A DNA stretch of 64,000 nt from CALAGB01 sp963713965 (GTDB lineage Bacteria > Chloroflexota > Chloroflexia > Thermomicrobiales > Thermomicrobiaceae): positions 2,728,001 to 2,792,000 of the forward strand of contig OY970217.1 of assembly GCA_963713965.1 (NCBI GenBank), in the 5' to 3' direction. A program made the translations under genes and the position numbers. The notes below the pieces were generated by a model, which had not been told where the DNA came from, searched no databases, and saw nothing but the letters and a program-made list of their open reading frames with translations. Below, piece after piece: positions 27,136 through 35,215 of this stretch. The first letter of the stretch is position 1. Every line of letters starts with the position of its first letter.

Positions 27136-28152
27136 CTACGTCCGGGCTTGCACCATCTGCACGGCCACATCGATCGCGGCGATCAGGCTCTCTTCTCGCG
27201 CCTTGCCGGTTCCCGCGATATCGAAGGCGGTGCCGTGATCGACCGACGTGCGGATGATCGGCAGCCCGATGCTGACATTGACGCCGCTGTCGAAGGCCAG
27301 GAGTTTCATTGGGATATGCCCCTGATCGTGATACATGGCCACCACCACGTCATAGGCGCCGTTAACCGCGCGTAGAAACACAGTATCCGGCGGCTGCGGA
27401 TCGGAGACGTCCAACCCGCGCTCACGGGCCGCGCCGATGGCCGGGACGACCTCCCGCTCTTCTTCGTCGCCGAATAGCCCTCCCTCGCCCGCGTGCGGGT
27501 TCAGCCCGGCGACGGCGATGCGCGGTCGCTCGATGCCGAGCGCGCGGCAGGACTCGTGGGCCAGGTCGATCGCTTCTCCGACTCGCTCGCTCGTCACGCG
27601 ACGGATCGCCTCCTGCAGCGAGACGTGCGTGCTGACGTGAATCACGCGCAGTTTGGGGCCGATAAGCAGCATCTTGACGTTGAGCGTATCAGTCCGTTCG
27701 GCCAGGAGTTCAGTGTGGCCAGCATAGCTGAAACCAGCCTGGTTCATGGCGGCTTTGTTCAACGGCGCCGTGACCATGGCATCGACTGAGCCCGCCATAG
27801 CCAGGTCGCAAGCTCGAAAAACGTATTCGACCGCGGCTCGACCAGCCGCCGAACGCACTTCACCGGGCGGGCAGTCGGCTGGATCGGCGTTGTGCAGATC
27901 AATCAACGTGACGTGCTCAGGTTCATAGCGACCCACGGCCGGATCGTCGACGACGTCGAACCTGACGTTGACCGCATCGTGGCCAACCCATTGAGCGGCA
28001 CGTTCGAGGATGCGTCGGTCGCCGATGACGAGTGGACGGCATCGCGGGTAAACGTCCTCGTGTGCCAGCGTCTTGAGCACGATCTCAGGACCGATCCCGG
28101 CCGGATCGCCCATCGTGATGGCGAGCAGTGGTCGTTCGACATAGCTACTCAA
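27136..28152 (-). CDS. PdxA2-type 4-phospho-tetronate dehydrogenase (PdxA family)
   Basis: An NAD- and divalent-metal-dependent dehydrogenase of the PdxA fold. Motifs are ITMGDPAGIGPEI at the N-terminus, VTAPLNKAAMNQAG, GHTELLAERT, GLNPHAGEGGLFG and the metal-site MYHDQGHIPMK, followed by NVSIGLPIIRTSVDHGTAFDIAG. By sequence alone it could be 4-hydroxythreonine-4-phosphate dehydrogenase of PLP synthesis, but clustering with a DUF1537 kinase points to the catabolic PdxA2 branch, which oxidises and decarboxylates 4-phospho-D-threonate or -erythronate to dihydroxyacetone phosphate. No ATG lies near the conserved start; TTG 28152 gives a normal 338-residue protein, and the frame extends to 28215. 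Confidence 0.85.
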   Translation of the reverse strand: MSSYVERPLLAITMGDPAGIGPEIVLKTLAHEDVYPRCRPLVIGDRRILERAAQWVGHDAVNVRFDVVDDPAVGRYEPEHVTLIDLHNADPADCPPGEVRSAAGRAAVEYVFRACDLAMAGSVDAMVTAPLNKAAMNQAGFSYAGHTELLAERTDTLNVKMLLIGPKLRVIHVSTHVSLQEAIRRVTSERVGEAIDLAHESCRALGIERPRIAVAGLNPHAGEGGLFGDEEEREVVPAIGAARERGLDVSDPQPPDTVFLRAVNGAYDVVVAMYHDQGHIPMKLLAFDSGVNVSIGLPIIRTSVDHGTAFDIAGTGKAREESLIAAIDVAVQMVQART

Positions 28153-28639
28153 GGTGTGTTGCGCCCCACGTCTTGTCGCGAAGAATCTCGATGCCAGTGT
28201 ACCGCAGCGGCTCACGGTGCGGGCTCAGTGTTTCGCGGATGCGATGCGAGTTCCGCATGGCACGGGCGACGCACGCGTCGCCCAATCGCGCCCTCTGGCA
28301 AACCGGCCGCTCGAAGATCCCCAAATTCCTCCTTCGGTAGGGGCGAAGCTTGCCTTCGCCCTTGACGAAGTGGCCGCCAGCTTCATCGTACGGGTGAAGC
28401 TTGCCTTCCGCCCTACGTCTAGGCGGCAACGCCTGACTGATGAGACGAACCATCGAATGTGTGCAGTACGCGGGCGTACTGAAATCGTGGTCAGCCCCTT
28501 CACGAGGGCGAAGACAAGCTTCGCCCCTACCTGCGAGGTCCGTGGGTGGCAGGCGGGGAAATGGGCACACGCATCACGAGGGTGAATTGAGGCGGGCGGC
28601 CGCGTGGCCGCCCATGTGAGATTGCTCGCTAGGGGTGGG
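28153..28639. repeat. 487-bp repeat-rich intergenic region
   Basis: No gene is visible. A 26-base unit at 28336-28361 recurs inverted at 28506-28531 with one mismatch, and a shorter related copy lies at 28392-28415. Each unit can itself fold, for example GGGCGAAG and CTTCGCCC around a 5-base loop. A perfect 18-bp palindrome (CAGTACGC, GG, GCGTACTG) lies at 28464-28481. The layout looks like a cluster of REP/MITE-type repeats. Confidence 0.6.
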
Positions 28640-30043
28640 CTACTTCGGCGGGAAGCGGCCTGACTGCTGCTGGCGCTCCAGGATGCCCGCGTCGTCGAGT
28701 TGCTGGCGAACCTCCTCGACCGACCGTTTGCGGCCCGGGAAGCTGTCGTCCTGTGCTATACGTGCCGCGAGACGTGCCACCAGGATGGCCGACATCTGCA
28801 GCCCACGCAGTGAGATCTTGTCGAGCGTGTCCGCCTCGGTGTGGCCCCAGCCACGTCCGATCATTCCGGCGGTCGAGTCCTTGGCGTTCAGCGTCCCGTT
28901 GGAGATACCGCGGACGGCGAACGGGAAGTGATCGGAGTGGGAGTTCAGCTCGTCCCGCACGTCGAACTTATAGGTCAGGTCGTCGCTAAGGTCGCGGAAA
29001 TAGTCGGCCATCTCCGGCAGTGACGAGACCGTCACCTGTTCCATGCCGCCCGAACCACGCCCGGCGCCGTCCAGGTTCATGACGAAACGGAAATTCTCGT
29101 TCTTGTTCGTATTGGCATGGTGCCAGGCGCCGAGGAGTCCGACCTCCTCTGAACCGAAGCAGATCACGCGAGCGGTCCGCTTGAGTGTTCCTTTGAGACC
29201 AGCCAGCGCTCGCGCGGCTTCGAGTCCGGTGATCGTTCCGGCACCGTCGTCACCCGCGCCCTGGGCGATGTCGTGTCCGTCGTAATGCCCGCCAAAGAGG
29301 ACGATCTCGTCTGGGTGGTCGGTTCCAACGACCTCTCCAACCACGTTGAATGACTTCGAATCGTACGTCTCATTCTGCGTCGAGATCTTCATCTTGAGTG
29401 GCCCTCGCGAGGCCAGACGTCGGATGGTCATACCGCCTTCGTAGCTGATTCCGATGCCCGGGATGGCCGCCTCCCGCTCCGCCGCCGAGGAGCCGCCGGG
29501 AACCTTGCCAGTGATGCTACCCGTGATGTGGAGCATGCCCGGATTCTGGTTGATGTAGACGCAGGCCAGCGCGCCTCGCTCGATTGCCCAGGCGAACTTG
29601 TCGTTACGGTGGCTCTTGCGCTGGCCGGGGCTGTTGGTTTCCGCATCGGTCAGCACGATCTTGCCGGAGATCTTATCGGCCAGGCGCTCGAAGTCCGGTA
29701 GCTCGCCCTCGCCGACGTCGATGACGTCCGTCTCGATCTCAGCGGTGGGGCAATAGGGCATGGCGATAGCCGAGAACTCCCGCTCCAACGGCGACGTCAG
29801 CCACACCTTACAGCTGCCACGGGTCCAGCTCGCCATGGGAAACTCTTCGATGCGGACGTTCTGCAGGCCGTACTCTTCCATCTTGGCTTTAAGGTGGTCG
29901 CCGGCCTTGTGCTCCCTGTCGCTCCCAGCGAAACGGTGACCAAGGTCGTCACACAGGAACGTCAGATTCCTCATGGCCTCGTCGGAGGTCCAGATCGTCC
30001 CAAGGATATGCTGGTCGATCTTCTTCATCTGATCGTCGGGCAT
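28640..30043 (-). CDS. M28-family metallopeptidase with PA-like insert (467 aa)
   Basis: A canonical M28 di-zinc aminopeptidase/carboxypeptidase-type enzyme. All metal and catalytic motifs are present: GGHYDGHD (His, Asp), QGAGDDGAGT (bridging Asp), FGSEEVGLLGA (general-base Glu and ligand Glu), NLDGAGRG (Asp) and GHTEADTLDKI (final His). A PA-like domain (about 95-225) is inserted before the catalytic core. No signal peptide, so cytoplasmic. Unlike the M28 enzyme at 11464-13227 it keeps the EE pair. Monocistronic on the minus strand; its promoter region is shared with the copper ATPase gene. Confidence 0.87.
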   Translation of the reverse strand: MPDDQMKKIDQHILGTIWTSDEAMRNLTFLCDDLGHRFAGSDREHKAGDHLKAKMEEYGLQNVRIEEFPMASWTRGSCKVWLTSPLEREFSAIAMPYCPTAEIETDVIDVGEGELPDFERLADKISGKIVLTDAETNSPGQRKSHRNDKFAWAIERGALACVYINQNPGMLHITGSITGKVPGGSSAAEREAAIPGIGISYEGGMTIRRLASRGPLKMKISTQNETYDSKSFNVVGEVVGTDHPDEIVLFGGHYDGHDIAQGAGDDGAGTITGLEAARALAGLKGTLKRTARVICFGSEEVGLLGAWHHANTNKNENFRFVMNLDGAGRGSGGMEQVTVSSLPEMADYFRDLSDDLTYKFDVRDELNSHSDHFPFAVRGISNGTLNAKDSTAGMIGRGWGHTEADTLDKISLRGLQMSAILVARLAARIAQDDSFPGRKRSVEEVRQQLDDAGILERQQQSGRFPPK

Positions 30044-30162
30044 CTTCGCTCCCTCTCGTTCCTTGAATTCAGATACATCTCAGCCATTCTAGCCCGATCA
30101 TTCGCGTTTCGTCGCGACTCGCCCGGAAGGTTGAGCCCGTTCCGCGAGTCGTCAAAGTCCGG

Positions 30163-30192
30163 TTGCCAGCCACGTCACGAAGATGCTAATAT
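30163..30192 (+). promoter_or_regulatory. sigma70-type promoter for the copper ATPase
   Basis: TTGCCA at 30163-30168 and TAATAT at 30187-30192 are separated by 18 bases and read towards copB, whose start is 144 bases downstream. The -10 hexamer overlaps the left arm of the palindrome at 30188-30210, the expected geometry for repression. Confidence 0.6.
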
Positions 30193-30210
30193 ACCCCTAG
30201 GGGGTATATT
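30188..30210. promoter_or_regulatory. CsoR-like copper operator (perfect 10-bp inverted repeat)
   Basis: AATATACCCC and GGGGTATATT are exact inverted repeats around a TAG centre. The TACCCC/GGGGTA core resembles operators of CsoR-family copper(I) repressors. It lies between the M28 and copB genes and overlaps the predicted copB -10 box. No csoR gene is visible in the window, so the regulator must be encoded elsewhere. Confidence 0.65.
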
Positions 30211-30335
30211 GGCGAGCTATAGGTTCGTGGAGCTTCGCCCCCGTCCCGCAGTAATGGGCACTTGACGATTCGACAGCGTTGAAAGTGTCGTCGCGAAATT
30301 CCTCGCGCCATGTCAGATCCACAGGAGTGAAGAAA

Positions 30336-32531
30336 ATGCATGACCACGGGAATCGACATGGACGTAACCTCGGGCACCAACCAGCCCAGTCAGAGGAATC
30401 ATCGTCACGCATAGGGGAGATCGGTGCTGAGGCTCGACACATGGATCACCAATCTCAGTCGCACTTGGCGGAGTCACACGGGGAACACACCATTGGTGCA
30501 GCGCACACGGGTCACGGAGACAAGCACGCCGGACATAGTCCGTCCACGTTCTCGCGGCTCTTCTGGATTGCCTTGATTCTGACCATCCCGGTTGTGGTCT
30601 ACTCGGAACTGTTTCAAGACCTCCTGGGCTACGCAATGCCGGAATTTCCGGGTTCTCGGTTCATCGCCCCGATCCTCGCCAGCGTCATCTATGGGTACAC
30701 GGGTTGGGTCTTCCTGGCGGGAGCCTGGTCCGAAATTCGTCAACGCCTTCCTGGCATGATGACGCTCGTCGCGGTCGCGATCTCCAGCGGGTACGCGTAT
30801 AGCCTGGCGATCACGGTTGGGATCCTCTCCGGCACGCCGTTTTACTGGGAACTTGCCACGCTCGTGACGATCATGCTCCTCGGACACTGGATGGAGCTTC
30901 GCGCGATTGGAAGTGCACAGAGCGCGCTCAAGGAGTTGGCCAAACTTCTCCCGGATACCGCCGAGCGGCTCATCGACGGGCGCACGGAGGAGGTACCGGT
31001 CTCCGAACTACAGGTTGGCGATCTGGTGCTGATCCGCCCTGGTGCCCAGGTTCCATCAGACGGCGTCATCGTCGACGGGGTTAGCCAGCTTGACGAAAGC
31101 ATGATCACGGGCGAGTCCCGTCCGGTCGGCAAGGGCGTCGGTGCCGAGGTTATTGGTGGAAGCATAAACGGGAGTGGCAGCGTACGCGTTCGGGTCATCC
31201 GCACTGGTGATTCGACCGTTCTTGCAGGAATCGTGCGGCTGGTGCAAGAGGCGCAGACGAGTCGAACGACGGCGCAGGCGCTCGCGGACCGAGCGGCCTT
31301 CTGGTTGACGCTTGTCGCGATCGCGTCCTCGGTGATCACCTTCGTGTCATGGACATTGGCCCGTGGTCTTGATGATTACACAGTGGAACGCACTGTGACG
31401 ACGCTCGTCGTTGCTTGCCCACACGCGTTGGGGCTGGCGATTCCGCTCGTGATCGCCATCTCGACCGCGCTCTCGGCGAGCAACGGGATTCTGGTGCGTG
31501 ATCGCCTGGCGCTGGAACGATCCCGCGATCTCAAAGTGGTCGTTTTCGACAAGACGGGGACGCTAACCAGGGGCGAACAGGGAGTGGTTGATGTCGCGAC
31601 GGCGAGCGACATCCACGCGGCGGCGGCGCTTTCAATCGCGGCGGCGGTTGAAGCTGACAGCGAGCACCCGATCGCCAGGGCGTTTCGGACTGCGGCGACG
31701 GAACGTGGTTTGGAAATCCTTCCGGCCGATCGGTTCGAAGCACTTCCCGGCCGAGGCGTGCAGGCCACTATCGACGGGCGATCGTTGCGATTGGGTGGAC
31801 CTCAACTGCTCGCGCAGGAGGCGATCGGCCTTCCCGAGTGGCTCAGTGTCAAGTCGCGGCAATGGGGCGAACGCGGGCAATCGGCGATTTACTTGATTGA
31901 CGATCACGACGTGCTCGCAGCCTTCGCTCTGGCGGACGTGATTCGTCTGGAAAGCCGGCCCGCCGTTGACGATCTCAAGGCGATGGGCATGCGCGTAGCG
32001 ATGCTGACTGGGGACTCCGACGAAGTCGCTCGTTGGGTTGCCGCGGAACTTGGCATCGATGAGTACTTAGCCGAGGTGCTGCCGGGCGACAAGCAAGAGA
32101 AAATCCAGGGGATACAGCGACGAGGTCAGTTGGTAGCGATGGTGGGCGACGGAGTGAACGATGCTCCGGCACTTGCGCGGGCTGACGTTGGAATCGCCAT
32201 CGGAGCGGGAACCGACGTGGCGGTGGCTTCTGCCGGAATAGTGCTCGTGCGCAACGATCCGCGCGACGTCGCGCGCATTATAAAGCTCGGCCGGGCATCG
32301 TATCGAAAGATGGTCCAGAACCTGGTCTGGGCCGTCGGTTACAACGCGATCGCCTTACCGCTCGCGGCAGGAGCGTTGGCTGGATTCGGCATCGTGATGC
32401 CGGTTTGGGTCGGCGCGTTGCTTATGTCGCTCAGCACGATCATGGTAGCCATCAACGCGCAGACCTTGCGCGGCATCGATCTGCGGTGGGAGCGCCCAGA
32501 CGCTCCACGCAATGAATCCCGTCCGGCGTAG
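30336..32531 (+). CDS. copB: CopB-type P1B copper-translocating ATPase
   Basis: Exports copper across the cytoplasmic membrane using ATP. Residues 1-72 hold 13 histidines and no CxxC metal-binding domain, the CopB-type N-terminus. Membrane motif is Cys361-Pro362-His363 (CPH, the P1B-3 class) rather than CPC. TGES (258-261), the phosphorylated DKTGT (Asp405), the nucleotide-binding GDGVNDAPAL hinge and an HP-type SEHPIA motif are all intact. Start ATG 30336 has AGGAG at 9 bases. An upstream promoter overlapped by a CsoR-like operator predicts induction by copper. Some CPH pumps prefer Cu(II) or Ag(I). The gene is monocistronic, ending against the convergent CoxL-like gene. Confidence 0.93.
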   Translation: MHDHGNRHGRNLGHQPAQSEESSSRIGEIGAEARHMDHQSQSHLAESHGEHTIGAAHTGHGDKHAGHSPSTFSRLFWIALILTIPVVVYSELFQDLLGYAMPEFPGSRFIAPILASVIYGYTGWVFLAGAWSEIRQRLPGMMTLVAVAISSGYAYSLAITVGILSGTPFYWELATLVTIMLLGHWMELRAIGSAQSALKELAKLLPDTAERLIDGRTEEVPVSELQVGDLVLIRPGAQVPSDGVIVDGVSQLDESMITGESRPVGKGVGAEVIGGSINGSGSVRVRVIRTGDSTVLAGIVRLVQEAQTSRTTAQALADRAAFWLTLVAIASSVITFVSWTLARGLDDYTVERTVTTLVVACPHALGLAIPLVIAISTALSASNGILVRDRLALERSRDLKVVVFDKTGTLTRGEQGVVDVATASDIHAAAALSIAAAVEADSEHPIARAFRTAATERGLEILPADRFEALPGRGVQATIDGRSLRLGGPQLLAQEAIGLPEWLSVKSRQWGERGQSAIYLIDDHDVLAAFALADVIRLESRPAVDDLKAMGMRVAMLTGDSDEVARWVAAELGIDEYLAEVLPGDKQEKIQGIQRRGQLVAMVGDGVNDAPALARADVGIAIGAGTDVAVASAGIVLVRNDPRDVARIIKLGRASYRKMVQNLVWAVGYNAIALPLAAGALAGFGIVMPVWVGALLMSLSTIMVAINAQTLRGIDLRWERPDAPRNESRPA

Positions 32532-32562
32532 CGCGTCCAGTCGATCATGAACACTACGAGTA

Positions 32563-32592
32563 ACGAGGCCCGGTGATTTCGCCGGACCTCGT
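32563..32592. terminator. hairpin between convergent copB and CoxL-like genes
   Basis: ACGAGGCCCGG at 32563-32573 pairs with CCGGACCTCGT at 32582-32592 with a single mismatch and an 8-base loop. It lies 31 bases after copB and 46 bases after the CoxL-like stop on the other strand, so it may end both transcripts. There is no good U-tract, so the call is tentative. Confidence 0.5.
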
Positions 32593-32638
32593 GTGCATCA
32601 TGGGATCTCGTCAAGGGACGCTCGCAGCGCGAAGGGCA

Positions 32639-34960
32639 TTACCTCGCGTTGTGGATCGCTGCCCAGACCCTCTCCGGACGGAACGGCATGTCCAGATGCT
32701 CGACTCCGAACGCCTTGAGCGCGTCGTTGACGGCATTGGCGATGGCCGGCGTGGACCCGATGGTCGCCGCTTCACCGATCCCCTTGGCGCCGAGCGGATT
32801 GAGGGGCGTCTTGGTCTCGGTGTGATCGGTTTCGAACATCGGAAAGTGCTCCGCCTTCGGGATCGCGTAATCCATCAACGTGCCGGTCAAGATCTGGCCG
32901 TTGTCGTCGTACTGCACCTCTTCCAGAAGCGCCTGGGCGATGCCCTGCGCCAAACCGCCATGCACCTGGCCTTCGACCAGCATGGGGCTGACGATGTAGC
33001 CACAGTCGTCAATCGAGACGAAGCGCAGGATCTTGACTTCGCCGGTATCAGGCATGACCTCGACCACGGCGATGTGCGTGCCGAAGGGGAAGGTCTCATC
33101 CTCGGGCCGGAAGAAGTCAGTCGTTTCCAAACCCGGATCGACGTCAGATGGGAGCTTGTCCATCTCGTTGTAGGCCACGTTGGCGATGGCGGGCAGGTCC
33201 ATGCCTCGGTCGGGTGAGCCCTTCACCTGGAACTGTCCGTTTTCGAACTCGATGTCGTCGACCGAGACTTCCAGCACGTTGGCCGCGATGCGCCGTGCTT
33301 TGTCCTGGATTTTGTCGACCGAAAGCATGACGGCCCCGCCGCCGACCGCCAGACCGCGGCTTCCCATGGTGCCGTTGCCCTGCGGAGTCGTGGCGGTATC
33401 GCCGAACTGGACGGTGATCTGATCGAACGGAACGCCGAGACGATCCGAGATGATCTGCGCGAAGGTCGTCTCCTGCCCCTGGCCTTGCGGCATGATGCCA
33501 CTGAAGACTGTCACCGCTCCGCTCGGCTCGACGCGAATGGTCGAGCTTTCCCACGGTCCGAAGCCGCAGATTTCGACGTAGGAGGCCAGGCCGACGCCGA
33601 GGTAGCGTCCCTGTTTGCGTGCCTCTTCCTGTTCCTTGCGCAGATCCTGATATCCCGAAGCCTCCAGCGCGCGGTTGAGCGCCTTTTCGTAATCGCCAGT
33701 GTCGTAGCGCTCACCCGTCGCGGTGACGTAGGGGAACTTGTCGGGCGAGGTGAAGTTGACGCGCCGCACTTCCACAGGATCGAGGTCGGCCGCGTTCGCG
33801 AGCAGGTCCATCGTGCGCTCGATATAGAACGCGGCTTCTGGTCGACCGGCTCCGCGGTAGGCGCCAATGTCCATGGTGTTGGTCAGGACACCGATGGCGT
33901 GCAGATCGACGGATGGAATGTCGTAGCAGCCTGCGGCCATCGTGACAGTGAGACCAGAAAGGGACGTGTCCTTGGGATAGGAGCCTTGATCCTGAACGAC
34001 GGTGAAGCGATAGGCGAGGATCTTGCCGGTTTTGTCGGCGCCGATCTCGATATCAGCGACCTGTGCTCGGCCCTGGTGTGTAGCGACGAAATTCTCGCTA
34101 CGGGTTTCGATCCACTTGACTGGTTTGCCGAGTTTGTAGGCCACCGCCGAAACGATGTAGTCCTCGGGATAGGAGCCGATCTTGACGCCGAACCCGCCAC
34201 CGACCTGCGGAGCGATGGTGCGGACCTGCGACTGGGAGAAGCCCATCGAACTGGCGACGTCGTTGCGATTCCAATGTGGCGCCTGCGTCGACGTCCAAAA
34301 GGTGAGTCCGTTCATCATGGCATCGGGCATGGCAAGGACGCCGCGCGGCTCCATTGGAACGCCGGCAACGCGATGGTTGATCAAGCGCTTCTTGACTACC
34401 ACGTCGGCTCTCTTGAGTGCCGCATCCACGTCTCCCTGCGAGTGATCTAGGTTAAAGCAGATGTTCTTCTCGTACTGTGGATAGAGCTGAGGTGCACCAT
34501 CCTCCATTGCCTTCAGGGGATCAGCCACCGCGGGTAGTGATTCGTAGTCGACTCGCACGGCATCGGCGCCGTCGCGCGCAGCGTAATCGGTCACTGCCAC
34601 GACCGCGACAATCGCCTCACCGACGTGCCGTACCCGGTCTGAAGCCATATGGAAGCGTTCGGGCATCTCACCAGGGTCGGCATCGCGGTCCGGCACTTCA
34701 CCCTCGCCCGCGGCCGAGTCAGCCGCTCCGAGGATTTGCTTGAGATCGTCGGCGGTATAGACCGCCACCACGCCCGGTACCTGCATCGCGCCGGACGTGT
34801 CGACATTGGTGATGTCGGCATGCGCATGTTGGCTGCGCACAAACGCCAGATGAAGCGTTCCAGGGAGATGCACGTCATCCACGTACGTAGCCGTGCCCGT
34901 GATCAATCGGGGATCTTCCTTGCGACGGACGCGCGCGCCCATCATTCTACTCAGAACCAT
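32639..34960 (-). CDS. molybdenum hydroxylase large subunit, CoxL form-II / xanthine dehydrogenase family
   Basis: A 773-residue molybdopterin-binding subunit. Opening RVRRKEDPRLITGTATYVDD, then QVGGGFGVKIGSYPED, the active-site loop GAYRGAGRPEA (the form-II AYRGAGR motif, not the AYxCSFR of true CO dehydrogenase), GFGPWESSTIRVE, and the catalytic Glu in GAKGIGEAATIG are all present, so it should bind Mo-cytosine-dinucleotide and hydroxylate an aldehyde or N-heterocycle. Start ATG 34960 has AAGGGA at 6 bases. No iron-sulfur small subunit or FAD medium subunit is adjacent. A paralogue lies at 39480-41777. The substrate is unknown. Confidence 0.87.
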   Translation of the reverse strand: MVLSRMMGARVRRKEDPRLITGTATYVDDVHLPGTLHLAFVRSQHAHADITNVDTSGAMQVPGVVAVYTADDLKQILGAADSAAGEGEVPDRDADPGEMPERFHMASDRVRHVGEAIVAVVAVTDYAARDGADAVRVDYESLPAVADPLKAMEDGAPQLYPQYEKNICFNLDHSQGDVDAALKRADVVVKKRLINHRVAGVPMEPRGVLAMPDAMMNGLTFWTSTQAPHWNRNDVASSMGFSQSQVRTIAPQVGGGFGVKIGSYPEDYIVSAVAYKLGKPVKWIETRSENFVATHQGRAQVADIEIGADKTGKILAYRFTVVQDQGSYPKDTSLSGLTVTMAAGCYDIPSVDLHAIGVLTNTMDIGAYRGAGRPEAAFYIERTMDLLANAADLDPVEVRRVNFTSPDKFPYVTATGERYDTGDYEKALNRALEASGYQDLRKEQEEARKQGRYLGVGLASYVEICGFGPWESSTIRVEPSGAVTVFSGIMPQGQGQETTFAQIISDRLGVPFDQITVQFGDTATTPQGNGTMGSRGLAVGGGAVMLSVDKIQDKARRIAANVLEVSVDDIEFENGQFQVKGSPDRGMDLPAIANVAYNEMDKLPSDVDPGLETTDFFRPEDETFPFGTHIAVVEVMPDTGEVKILRFVSIDDCGYIVSPMLVEGQVHGGLAQGIAQALLEEVQYDDNGQILTGTLMDYAIPKAEHFPMFETDHTETKTPLNPLGAKGIGEAATIGSTPAIANAVNDALKAFGVEHLDMPFRPERVWAAIHNAR

Positions 34961-35215
34961 GCGCATTCCCTTCGCGTTGCGCGGCGCCACGCATCGCTGC
35001 CGCGTTTCGATGTGCGTCCGGATGGCCGATTCTCATTCTAGGTCCACCCGCGCATTTCGTCGACTTCCCAAAAGCTCGATGGCACGCATCAGGACAATAA
35101 TGAGGGAGACATCATCCGTTTTAAATGGGTCGGATCTGTTTATCGCGGTCTACGCTGCACCTGACATGCCAGCGGCTGCCGTGCTGGTGCGGGAGAGTGT
35201 CGGTGAATCGGTCGA

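Noticed and set aside
33485..34450. 321-codon frame on the plus strand inside the first CoxL-like gene
   Set aside because: It is antisense to a gene with clear family motifs; its translation is Arg/Gly/Asp-rich with no recognisable domain, and it has no ribosome site. Long antisense frames are common in G+C-rich coding DNA.
32639..34960. True aerobic CO dehydrogenase (form I CoxL)
   Set aside because: The active-site loop reads AYRGAGR, the form-II motif, rather than AYxCSFR, and no coxS/coxM genes adjoin.
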